DNA from: Candidatus Woesearchaeota archaeon
GTDB taxonomy: Archaea > Nanobdellota > Nanobdellia > Woesearchaeales > ARS49
Direction: 5' to 3'
Assembly: GCA_003599055.1 (NCBI GenBank)
Contig: QZIM01000012.1
Coordinates: forward strand, 1 to 64,000
DNA length: 64,000 nucleotides
The position numbers and the translations under genes were made by a program. The notes under the pieces are model-generated. The model was not told the DNA's origin, made no database searches, and saw only the letters and a list, made by a program, of their open reading frames with translations. Numbering within the stretch: the stretch's first letter is position 1; every line of letters begins with the position of its first letter. Of the stretch, positions 56,713-64,000 are shown piece by piece.

Positions 56713-57912
56713 ATGAACAGACTCAGCATAACCGCATTGGTGCTTCTCATATTCATCGTTGCGTGCGCTCCGGCATTGCCTGCACGAAACCAGACGATGA
56801 ATGCAACAGAGCCTGTTGTTGTGATGAATGAGACAGAAGAAGTTCCGGTGCCTGTTGAGCAGGTTCAGGAAGAGAATGAGACGGTAAGCGAGCCCGCACC
56901 GAACTTGCAGGATGTTCCGCGCAAGGAAGTGGTTGAGGGTGAGACTGTGAGTTTCCCGAATTTGCGGGCGGTTGACCCTGATGGGGACCCGATTGAGTAC
57001 ACGTTTAGCGCGCCGCTTGATGAGAAGGGTGTTTGGAGAACAAAGGATGGGGATGCAGGAGAGCATCTTATCACGATTACTGCATCAGACGGGACGAATA
57101 CGGTGACGCAGCAGGTGCTTATTGTTGTTCAGCCAAAGAACAAGCCGCCCATAATCGAGCTTGAAGAGCCGGTTGAAGTAAGCGAAGGTGAAATGCTGAC
57201 GCTGAATCCGACGGTATCCGACCCTGACGGGGACAATGTGACGCTGTCATATTCGGGCTGGATGACGTCAAATGTGAAGAATGTGTCTTTTGACGATTCA
57301 GGATTGCACAAAGTCATCATTTCCGCAACGGACGGGAAAGCGGTGACGACAAGAGAAGTTATCGTGTCTGTTGAGAACGTGAACCGTGCGCCGACCATTT
57401 TCGACCTTGACCCGGTTACGGTAAAGGAAGGTCAGCGCGTGATTGTGAAGCCCGCTGGCAAGGACCCTGATGGTGATACGGTTCGTTTTGAGTTTGAGGA
57501 ACCTATTGGCCCTAACGGAACGTGGAATACGGAAATCGGGGATGCGGGCGAGTACGAATTGCTCGTCATTGCAACTGATGGCGAGCTGACTGCGGAAACG
57601 CTGGTAAGCGTGTTTGTTGAAGCGGTGAACAAGCCGCCGACAATTGAGCTTGCAAGCCCGATTGAAGTGAACGAGGGCGACCAAGTCGTTTTAGAGCCAA
57701 TCATCTCTGACCCTGAGGGTGATGAGGTGCGCGTCTCGTATTCGGGCTGGATGAGCGCGAACACGCGTTTGACCACGTATGATGATGCGGGCAACCACAA
57801 GGTGACTATCACCGCGCGTGACACGGCGGATAACGAGGCTCGCCTTGAGGTTATTGTTGTGGTAAACGACCTGAACCGTCCTCCGATATTCGGAGCAGGA
57901 AGCTTCAATTAA
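56713..57912 (+). CDS. secreted lipoprotein with four tandem cadherin/Ig-like repeats
   Basis: Lipobox VACAPAL; repeated DPDGD…DGTN… units. Confidence 0.8.
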   Translation: MNRLSITALVLLIFIVACAPALPARNQTMNATEPVVVMNETEEVPVPVEQVQEENETVSEPAPNLQDVPRKEVVEGETVSFPNLRAVDPDGDPIEYTFSAPLDEKGVWRTKDGDAGEHLITITASDGTNTVTQQVLIVVQPKNKPPIIELEEPVEVSEGEMLTLNPTVSDPDGDNVTLSYSGWMTSNVKNVSFDDSGLHKVIISATDGKAVTTREVIVSVENVNRAPTIFDLDPVTVKEGQRVIVKPAGKDPDGDTVRFEFEEPIGPNGTWNTEIGDAGEYELLVIATDGELTAETLVSVFVEAVNKPPTIELASPIEVNEGDQVVLEPIISDPEGDEVRVSYSGWMSANTRLTTYDDAGNHKVTITARDTADNEARLEVIVVVNDLNRPPIFGAGSFN

Positions 57913-57950
57913 TTTTTTATTTCTTTTTTGGTAATTTATTGGTGATTGTA

Positions 57951-58304
57951 ATGGATGAACGGGCGCTCTATTTTGACAATGGTGAATTGCAGGGCAACTA
58001 TCAGAAGAGTCTGCTGCATATGGAAAGTGACGGGCAAATCATCGGCATTCGCCAGTTGTCTCTTGATGCAGAGTTATTCGATGACGGGACGCAAAAAGTG
58101 TGCCCGTATGCGCTTGAGATTCGTGTGAAAGTAGGTGTTTCTGTTGACGTGTTTCGTTTCAGCGATGCCGAGACGGTGAGCGGGTTGTTCGGCAAGTTAG
58201 GGGCAAAGACGTTTGATGAGTTGCTCGGAAAGGCAGTTTCGGTGCATTATGATGCGGCGCGCACTCCTCCGTTGCGCGCGATTTCTGTGCCGCGGCAAGA
58301 ATGA
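57951..58304 (+). CDS. hypothetical protein
   Basis: 117-aa ORF from ATG 57951. Confidence 0.5.
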   Translation: MDERALYFDNGELQGNYQKSLLHMESDGQIIGIRQLSLDAELFDDGTQKVCPYALEIRVKVGVSVDVFRFSDAETVSGLFGKLGAKTFDELLGKAVSVHYDAARTPPLRAISVPRQE

Positions 58305-58693
58305 TGCAGCCAAGGACAAGAATGAGAGAAAACCTGCAGGGCGTGCTGCGCGCGCTTTTTCCTTCTGCAGCAGTTCTTGCAGTTCATTTTGTCCTGTGGC
58401 CGTTTGGCGTGTTTGACGTGTTTCCTTGGCTTGATGTGCCGATGCATTTTTTTGGCGGAGTTGCAATCGGGATTTTATTTTCCGCAATCACGCCGAAAGT
58501 GCGCGGGCGCGCAGGGTTTGTTATGATTTTTTGTTTTATTACTGCGCTTGGCTGGGAAGGGTTTGAGTTATGGCTTGACCCGTTTGTGGAAACAGTTATG
58601 CAGCCCGGCATTTTTGACACGATTAAGGATTTGGTTCTGGGAAGTCTTGGCGCGGTTATCGTGCTTCTTTGGCGTCGATTCCGAGAGTCTTGA
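58301..58693 (+). CDS. membrane protein (VanZ/DUF2238-like)
   Basis: WLDVPMHFFGGVAIGILF…ALGWEGFELW…GIFDTIKDLVLGSLGAVI. Confidence 0.65.
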   Translation: MMQPRTRMRENLQGVLRALFPSAAVLAVHFVLWPFGVFDVFPWLDVPMHFFGGVAIGILFSAITPKVRGRAGFVMIFCFITALGWEGFELWLDPFVETVMQPGIFDTIKDLVLGSLGAVIVLLWRRFRES

Positions 58694-59309
58694 GCTTGCG
58701 GTGGAGTGTTTCAAACCGAAGGCCGATTGCGCGTGCGGTTCGTGAGACGTTTCCGCGGAACTGCGTGAGCGCCTTGCGGAAATATGCGTCTTCAAATTCG
58801 TGTTCTGCTTCTTTGAGCGTTTTTGGTGTTTCGGGAAGTGTCTGAATGATGTCTTCGGAAAGGGCGGGCGCGTAGCGCTGGAATGCTTCATACTTGCGGG
58901 GGTTGAGCGCGGGCTTGTAGGTTTGGAGGCTGTGTTCAATGATTCCAAGGACGTGTTGTTTTGCGTATTGTTTTGCCGTGAGTGTTTCACGCAGGCGTTG
59001 GACGTCTATTTTTTGCTTCGCGACAATGCGGTGGACGCTTCTGCGGTCAACGCGTGCGACGCGCGCTGCGTCTTCAACGTTTCCGGAATTGAGCTGCAAA
59101 AGGCGCGCGATGTACTGGTGTTTGAATTTGCGTTTTGCGGTTTTGAACGGGATGGCGATGTCTATTTCAAAATCAAGAATAGCGCTTTTTTTGAGCCGGT
59201 CCGAGATGTCTGTTTCGAGTTCAGCGATGGTGATGCCAAGGTTCTTGTGCATTGCAGTCTCGAGGAGGGGCTTTATTTTTTGGTCGATGATGTGTTCCAA
59301 TTCATCCAT
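58656..59309 (-). CDS. Fis-type HTH regulator with two HTH segments
   Basis: IARLLQLNSGNVEDAARVARVDRRSVHRIVAK and FRKALTQFRGNVSRTARAIGLRFETLHRKLKTLGI; start set at ATG 59309 given the TATA position (ORF track starts 59327). Confidence 0.75.
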   Translation of the reverse strand: MDELEHIIDQKIKPLLETAMHKNLGITIAELETDISDRLKKSAILDFEIDIAIPFKTAKRKFKHQYIARLLQLNSGNVEDAARVARVDRRSVHRIVAKQKIDVQRLRETLTAKQYAKQHVLGIIEHSLQTYKPALNPRKYEAFQRYAPALSEDIIQTLPETPKTLKEAEHEFEDAYFRKALTQFRGNVSRTARAIGLRFETLHRKLKTLGIDAKEAR

Positions 59310-59318
59310 ATGACCATA

Positions 59319-59367
59319 ATGTCGCACTCTTGAATATATAAAGGTTATGATGGAAATGTCGCACTAC
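59319..59367. promoter_or_regulatory. duplicated TGTCGCACT motif flanking a TATATAAAGG box, candidate operator/promoter
   Basis: Two identical copies (59320-59328, 59358-59366) on either side of the Fis-like gene's TATA box. Confidence 0.5.
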
Positions 59368-59411
59368 GTGCCGCAAGGAGACTTTCCTGAGAAAGAAATA
59401 CAATAGAATAA

Positions 59412-59475
59412 GCGGGCCGCGAGGATCACGAAAATACTCCTGTATTTTCGAGAACCCAAAAATGCAGGCATTTTT
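59412..59475 (-). repeat. truncated 3'-end copy of tRNA-Lys joined to two hairpins
   Basis: Minus strand AAAAATGC/GCATTTTT, GGGTTCT, CGAAAATAC/GTATTTTCG, TGATCCTCGCGGCCCGC; compare tRNA 3' end CCTCACGGCCCGC. Confidence 0.7.
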
Positions 59476-59597
59476 GTGTCTTTCCCGCAGCGAAGGGAAA
59501 GTTTCCGAAAACACGCGAGCCAAATCGAGCGGGTTTTTGGAAGGTCAATCCCCTTAATGAACAATCCGAACAAAAACGAAGTGCGATAGAAGAAAAG

Positions 59598-59731
59598 CGG
59601 GCCGTGAGGGGATTGAACCCTCGACCACCCGATATCGCCTTGCAGCGCTTGCGTTTGGCAAGCCCGCAGTAAGAGTCTCACCAAATTCCGTAAAGGAATC
59701 TACGGGTGCTCTACCGCTGAGCTAACGGCCC
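59598..59731 (-). tRNA. tRNA-Lys (CTT) with two introns (approx. 59677-59702 and 59634-59669)
   Basis: Spliced: GGGCCGTTAGCTCAGCGGTAGAGCACCCGACTCTTAATCGGGTGGTCGAGGGTTCAATCCCCTCACGGCCCG, a complete 72-nt cloverleaf only if two segments of ~26 and ~36 nt are removed. Confidence 0.8.
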
Positions 59732-60376
59732 ATGAGTCGTGACCCGTTTGCATCGATTTAAATACCTTTCTACGTGATACGGGTTGCTGGGACGAACAAT
59801 CGCCATAAAGCGCGCAATGTCTTCTTGACGCGTTATCCGTAAAACAGATGTGTTTTTTTCACGAATTATTGTGTTTGAACCTATTCCCGCTAAAAACAGT
59901 ATCTCTTTGACTTGTTGAAGAAGGCGATATCCTTCGAGCTTAAATTGAACAACTAAGGAGTCATAAATTCTTGTGTGCCCTTTGTATTGTCGAGAGTACC
60001 TGCGATACACTGAGCCATCAGTATCAAAAATTCCGCGAACGCATGCAATAGAATGCGGAAGAGATGTTCTGATTTGTTGAGGAATCAGAAGATTTCGTTT
60101 CTTTCCGACAGGGAAACCAAGACCGTAAAGGAAGTCAAAGACGGTTTGCCCCATCACAAGTACAAGAGCGCAACGGGAGTGACGTTTATACAAATAGCCA
60201 TCAGATGAAAAGTACGCGCGAAGAATCGGGCGAAGAACCGTTTGATAGTATGCGTGGTCATTCAAGAGATGGCCGGTCAGTACAGCTACTCGCCTGCTTC
60301 TGCCTCCGCTAACGAATGAAGAAAGACAACCATCACCAAGCATTGCACCATAGAGTTCAGAAAGGGACGTATCCAT
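59711..60376 (-). CDS. LAGLIDADG-family homing endonuclease, C-terminus overlapping tRNA-Lys
   Basis: LYGAMLGDGCLS and ACVRGIFDTDGSVYRR paired motifs; ORF stop TAG lies in the tRNA D-loop. Confidence 0.82.
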   Translation of the reverse strand: MDTSLSELYGAMLGDGCLSSFVSGGRSRRVAVLTGHLLNDHAYYQTVLRPILRAYFSSDGYLYKRHSRCALVLVMGQTVFDFLYGLGFPVGKKRNLLIPQQIRTSLPHSIACVRGIFDTDGSVYRRYSRQYKGHTRIYDSLVVQFKLEGYRLLQQVKEILFLAGIGSNTIIREKNTSVLRITRQEDIARFMAIVRPSNPYHVERYLNRCKRVTTHGPLAQR

Positions 60377-60517
60377 AAGTTCACACGCACTTATTGGTTT
60401 AAAAAGCGCGCGTCAGAGCCAGTCCAGTGAAAAATACGTTTCCCCGTACACAATCCTTATATGGGCTGCAATGAGTAGTCTTATCGGAAAACCACCGGTT
60501 TGGTGGCTTGAGGTGAT

Positions 60518-60775
60518 ATGATGGCAAAGAAGATGGCTATGAAAATGGATATGATGTGTCCGCAGTCGCAGTGCGGTCCGAAGTGTCTTTTGCTTGGCTT
60601 GATTGCGGCAGTGCTTGCGGCAGGCGGTTTGTGGATGCTTGTTGGCGGCGCGCGTATGCAATGGGCAGGGCTTCCGTGGAAGTCTGTTCTGGTTTGGTAC
60701 ACGGGCGGTTTCCTTCTTTGGTGCGTTGCAAAATGCGCAAAGATGAAGGCGTGCGGAACCTGTAACCGAATGTAA
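60518..60775 (+). CDS. small Met/Cys-rich membrane protein
   Basis: MAKKMAMKMDMMCPQSQCGPKCLLLGLIAAVLAAGGLWMLVGG…CAKMKACGTCNRM. Confidence 0.55.
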   Translation: MMAKKMAMKMDMMCPQSQCGPKCLLLGLIAAVLAAGGLWMLVGGARMQWAGLPWKSVLVWYTGGFLLWCVAKCAKMKACGTCNRM

Positions 60776-60788
60776 TATTTTTTCTTTT

Positions 60789-61745
60789 TTACTCTATTTT
60801 TTCCGTGATTTGTTGGAGTTCAGAAAGGCGTTCTTTTGCAAATGATGGCGCGTCCACCGGAACGGTGGATTGTCCGCGAAGGTGCGCGTTTTCGGATATG
60901 TGGTAAAGCAGGTTGAAATAGTCGTAGTGTTCGCCAAGGGTTCGCGCGTCTGCAGGTTCGAGAAGAAGCCCTTGTTCTGCAAGGTACGTAAGCCTGTCGC
61001 GGGTGTTTGCCGGCATTTGAAGGACTGCTCCTTTGGTTTCAAAGTAGTTGCGCTCTCCTTTGCGGGCGTGTTTCATAAGGCCGCGGGCGATTGCGTATTG
61101 GACAAGGCGAAGCGGTCCTGCCTTAAATGAGAGGTGGTGGTTTTCCGGATCGAACGTCGCAATTCCTTCTTCAAGGTCGAAATGGCGGATTGGTTTTCCT
61201 TTGTACGTTTGTTTTCCGTTGCTTGTGGCAATGCGTTTTGCTTCTCGGGTCTTGTCTGAGACGCGTTCGAGGAGGTGTTTTCCTTCCGGGCCAATCCATT
61301 CTTCAACAAGCCTGCTTTTTGCAAGGTCGAGTGCTGCGGCAGAGCCGTATACGAGTGTGCTGTCCGTGACGCGCGTTGGGAAGATGCGCTGGGGGTTTTC
61401 TGCGTACTGGTTTATGCCGGGGCGGTCAACGTTTTTGCAGTCAAGTTCGTGCCAGAAAGTTTCGGGTGCGGATTGGATGAGGAAAGTGAGTTTTTGGAGG
61501 GTGCGGGTTGGGATGGCTTGTTGTGTGTGGTACACGCAAAATTCAATGGGTGATGCAGGGCTTTTTTCGTATCGCCCGTCACTGCCAAGAACGGCGATGG
61601 ATGTTTCGGGAAAGTCCCGCGCAAAGAGTTCTTCAAGCGTAAGCCGTAGGCGTTCGTGCACTTCTTTATTGTAGGCAGCAAGGTCGCGAGTGTATTGTTC
61701 AACGGACCGGGAAGGGGGCACGTATGGCGGCAGCGTGAAGTTCAT
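60789..61745 (-). CDS. putative GlnD/DUF294-like nucleotidyltransferase-related protein, paralog 1
   Basis: VLGSDGRYE…, RHFDLEEGIATFDPENHHLSFKAGPLRLVQY. Confidence 0.5.
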   Translation of the reverse strand: MNFTLPPYVPPSRSVEQYTRDLAAYNKEVHERLRLTLEELFARDFPETSIAVLGSDGRYEKSPASPIEFCVYHTQQAIPTRTLQKLTFLIQSAPETFWHELDCKNVDRPGINQYAENPQRIFPTRVTDSTLVYGSAAALDLAKSRLVEEWIGPEGKHLLERVSDKTREAKRIATSNGKQTYKGKPIRHFDLEEGIATFDPENHHLSFKAGPLRLVQYAIARGLMKHARKGERNYFETKGAVLQMPANTRDRLTYLAEQGLLLEPADARTLGEHYDYFNLLYHISENAHLRGQSTVPVDAPSFAKERLSELQQITEKIE

Positions 61746-61790
61746 AGGGGCAAATTGCAGCGAAATACTATTTAAAGCTATTGGAAGTAT

Positions 61791-62759
61791 TTACTTTTGA
61801 GGGACAACCAACTCGTAACCGAATATGGAGCAAAGGTCAGAGAGCCGTTCACGGACTTCCCGTGCATCAAACAGTGTTTTCCTCTCGCCAATCTGCCAGT
61901 AACGGATTTGGCTTTGGTGATATGCGGCAAGGGCAAAGAAATACGTATCTTCAACGGTCTTGCGCTGTTGTTCGGTAAACGGGAGCACTCCTTGCTCGGA
62001 AAGGAATTCGAGGCGAAGAGGAATCGACGCAGGCGAGTCAAGAAGAATGCGTCGCGCGGTTGCCTCATCGGTTGTTCGTGCAGCGCCGAGTGATTCGCGC
62101 AGCGTGCGCACTTGTGTGTAGCGAAGGGGTCCTGCCTTAAGCCCGAGCAGTTTTTGTGCAGGGTCGTAATAGGCGATTCCTTCGTTAAGGTCAAAGTGCT
62201 GCAGCGTGGTTTCCTGGTTGAATTTTTGTTTGCCGGTTTTGATGACTTCACGGAAGTCGCGCACGCGGTTTTTGAGGGAGTGAAGGACGTCTTTTCCCGC
62301 AGTGCCGCGCAGTTCAGAAAAGAGCTTGTCTCGCGCAGCAGCAAAAGTGGTTTGGTCTCCGTGGAGCGGTGCTGCATAGAGGAGCCGGCCGGGGAAGTTT
62401 TTGCGCCGCTCGTTGTTGAAGCGGTACATATCATCAGTGTCGATGTTCTTGACTTCAATGAGGTCTTCTGCGCAGTTCTCATCGCCGGCAGGGGTTCGCT
62501 GTAGTCCGGAAAGGAGGGAAAGCGGCCGGGTTGCGGCAGCGTTGTCTGCTCGGTCTTTGATGAGGATTGTTTCAATGTTTGACCCAAGGCCTGCTTCAAG
62601 GCGCGCGTGGCTGCCGGTGATGGCAACGCTGACTCCGCGAAGTTGCCCAAGTTCCAGGGAAAGCCCTTGCCTGAATGCGGCAAGTTTGGACTCGTTTTCA
62701 GCGCGCAGTGCTTCTGCATACGTTCGATAGTCCTGCGTGAATGGGTTTGGGTCAGCCAT
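61791..62759 (-). CDS. putative GlnD/DUF294-like nucleotidyltransferase-related protein, paralog 2
   Basis: AITGSHARLEAGLGSNIETILI, QHFDLNEGIAYYDPAQKLLGLKAGPLRYTQV; same layout as paralog 1. Confidence 0.5.
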   Translation of the reverse strand: MADPNPFTQDYRTYAEALRAENESKLAAFRQGLSLELGQLRGVSVAITGSHARLEAGLGSNIETILIKDRADNAAATRPLSLLSGLQRTPAGDENCAEDLIEVKNIDTDDMYRFNNERRKNFPGRLLYAAPLHGDQTTFAAARDKLFSELRGTAGKDVLHSLKNRVRDFREVIKTGKQKFNQETTLQHFDLNEGIAYYDPAQKLLGLKAGPLRYTQVRTLRESLGAARTTDEATARRILLDSPASIPLRLEFLSEQGVLPFTEQQRKTVEDTYFFALAAYHQSQIRYWQIGERKTLFDAREVRERLSDLCSIFGYELVVPQK

Positions 62760-62911
62760 AAGAGGGAGAATTTCCTTATATTTTATAAATATAACCCTGC
62801 AAAAGTGGCAAAAACCGAGCGGGCAAAAGTTCCCGTAAGCTTTATAAACCCGCGTTCACAAGAAATGCACGGGAGAGAAAAAGGAAGAAAAACGTATGAT
62901 GGGTTTTTTCT

Positions 62912-62927
62912 CACCTAATAATAGGTG
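62912..62927. promoter_or_regulatory. palindrome CACCTAATAATAGGTG upstream of rnp2
   Basis: 6-bp arms with AATA spacer, ends 6 nt before the ATG. Confidence 0.35.
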
Positions 62928-62933
62928 TTTTCA

Positions 62934-63302
62934 ATGAATAGACAGAGACCAAGGCTGAGGCCTATTTTACCGACCTTAAAGGAGAAAAAGCGCTATTTGG
63001 CCTTTGAAATACTCTCTAACGGAAAAATGAAGGACTTTTCAGACGTTTCTCGCGCAATTTGGGGCTCTTTATTGTCCTTTGTGGGAACAAGAGGCGCAGG
63101 AGAGATGGGCGTCATTATGATACCGGAAAAATACAATGCCAAACGGCAGCGGGGATTGATTCGCGTCGCGCATACCGGGCTGGATACGTTAAGGGCATCG
63201 CTTGCGCTCGTGCAAAAGGTTGGCGATGACGATGCAATCGTGCGCAGTTTGGGCGCGAGTGGAATTTTAATGAAAGCACACAAGAAGTTTGTGGAGGGGT
63301 AA
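62934..63302 (+). CDS. rnp2: RNase P protein component 2 (Pop5/Rnp2)
   Basis: RPRLRPILPTLKEKKRYLAFEI…, directly upstream of proteasome alpha as in many archaea. Confidence 0.85.
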   Translation: MNRQRPRLRPILPTLKEKKRYLAFEILSNGKMKDFSDVSRAIWGSLLSFVGTRGAGEMGVIMIPEKYNAKRQRGLIRVAHTGLDTLRASLALVQKVGDDDAIVRSLGASGILMKAHKKFVEG

Positions 63303-63305
63303 AAA

Positions 63306-64000
63306 ATGGTGAAACGAGAAGATGATGGAATGCAGACACCGCACGCAATGATGGGGTATGACCGCGCAATTACGATGTTTTCACCTGACGGCAGGCTGCT
63401 GCAGGTTGAGTACGCAAAGAAGACCGTTCGTCAGGGAAGCACGGCAATCGGCCTTACCTGTGCGGACGGAATCGTGCTTATTGCGGACAAGCGCATCGTG
63501 GACAGGCTGGTCATTCCCGAAAGCGTGGAGAAGATTTTCCAAATCGATGACCACCTTGCGGCAACCGCAAGCGGCATCTTAAGCGATGCCCGTGTTCTTA
63601 TCGAGCGCGCGCAGCTGCGGGCGCAGCAGCACAAGGTAACGTATGACACGCCGGTTGATACCGTGACGGTCGTAAAGGACATTTGCGCGCTCAAACAGGT
63701 GTGCACGCAGTCAGGCGGGCTTCGCCCCTTTGGCGTTTCGGTTATTATTGCAGGAATTGATGCGGACGGGCCGAAATTGTTTGAGACTGACCCGACCGGG
63801 ATTTATTTCCAGTTCCGTGCGACCGTCATCGGTGAGGGCGAGCAGGAAATTGAGGAAATCCTGGGCCAGGAGTACAGTGAGAAGCTCACGATTGAGGAAG
63901 GGCTTAAGCTTGCGCTTGGCGCACTGAACAAGGTGCTTGACAAGAATTTCAATGTTGACCGTGTTGATGCGGCATACATCACGAATGAAGAACGGATGTT
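63306..64000 (+). CDS. psmA: proteasome alpha subunit (3'-truncated by window end)
   Basis: MGYDRAITMFSPDGRLLQVEYAKKTVRQGSTAIGLTCADGIVLIADKR…; open to window end, absent from ORF track because there is no stop. Confidence 0.95.
   Translation, partial: MVKREDDGMQTPHAMMGYDRAITMFSPDGRLLQVEYAKKTVRQGSTAIGLTCADGIVLIADKRIVDRLVIPESVEKIFQIDDHLAATASGILSDARVLIERAQLRAQQHKVTYDTPVDTVTVVKDICALKQVCTQSGGLRPFGVSVIIAGIDADGPKLFETDPTGIYFQFRATVIGEGEQEIEEILGQEYSEKLTIEEGLKLALGALNKVLDKNFNVDRVDAAYITNEERM

Noticed and set aside
4001-59475. CRISPR array suggested by recurrent short palindromes
   Set aside because: No regularly spaced identical repeats with unique spacers; copies are tied to tRNA ends and no cas genes are present.
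59598-59731. Reading the interrupted tRNA as tRNA-Gly (GCC) or tRNA-Ala (TGC) from internal CTTGCCAA / CTGCAA strings
   Set aside because: Those strings pair as the intron hairpin; only the Lys(CTT) reading gives a full anticodon arm (CCCGA-CTCTTAA-TCGGG) with discriminator G.

Overview
The 64 kb window looks like a gene-dense chromosome segment from an archaeon, probably a DPANN/Woesearchaeota-like lineage. That placement is inferred from EF-1A, uS10, RNase P Pop5/Rnp2, an archaeal 20S proteasome alpha subunit, intron-containing tRNAs, TATA-box promoters and Cys-rich lipoproteins; I ran no search. Most of the window is housekeeping: MTAP, uvrB-uvrA-uvrC, DEAD and Ski2-like helicases, MetRS, UPRTase, peroxiredoxin, Cu/Zn SOD, antiporters and a CcdA/thioredoxin module. 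Five tRNA genes are identifiable: Met-CAT, Ser-GGA, Glu-CTC, Ser-TGA and Lys-CTT. The most unusual signal is at four of these five tRNAs. Each is accompanied by truncated copies of its own 3' end, and in one case of its promoter plus 5' half. These copies are joined to short palindromic hairpin modules whose stems differ between loci but remain paired. Other notable items are: a tRNA-Lys(CTT) with two apparent introns, overlapped at its 5' end by a LAGLIDADG endonuclease ORF that uses the tRNA D-loop for its stop codon; a ~1.8 kb island beside tRNA-Glu bounded by a 16-bp direct repeat and carrying HNH, OB-fold and RelE-type genes; an L13e-like ribosomal protein; a tandem pair of unrecognised GlnD-like proteins; a Fis-type regulator with a possible auto-operator; and several candidate small proteins. 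No rRNA, CRISPR array or IS transposase was seen.
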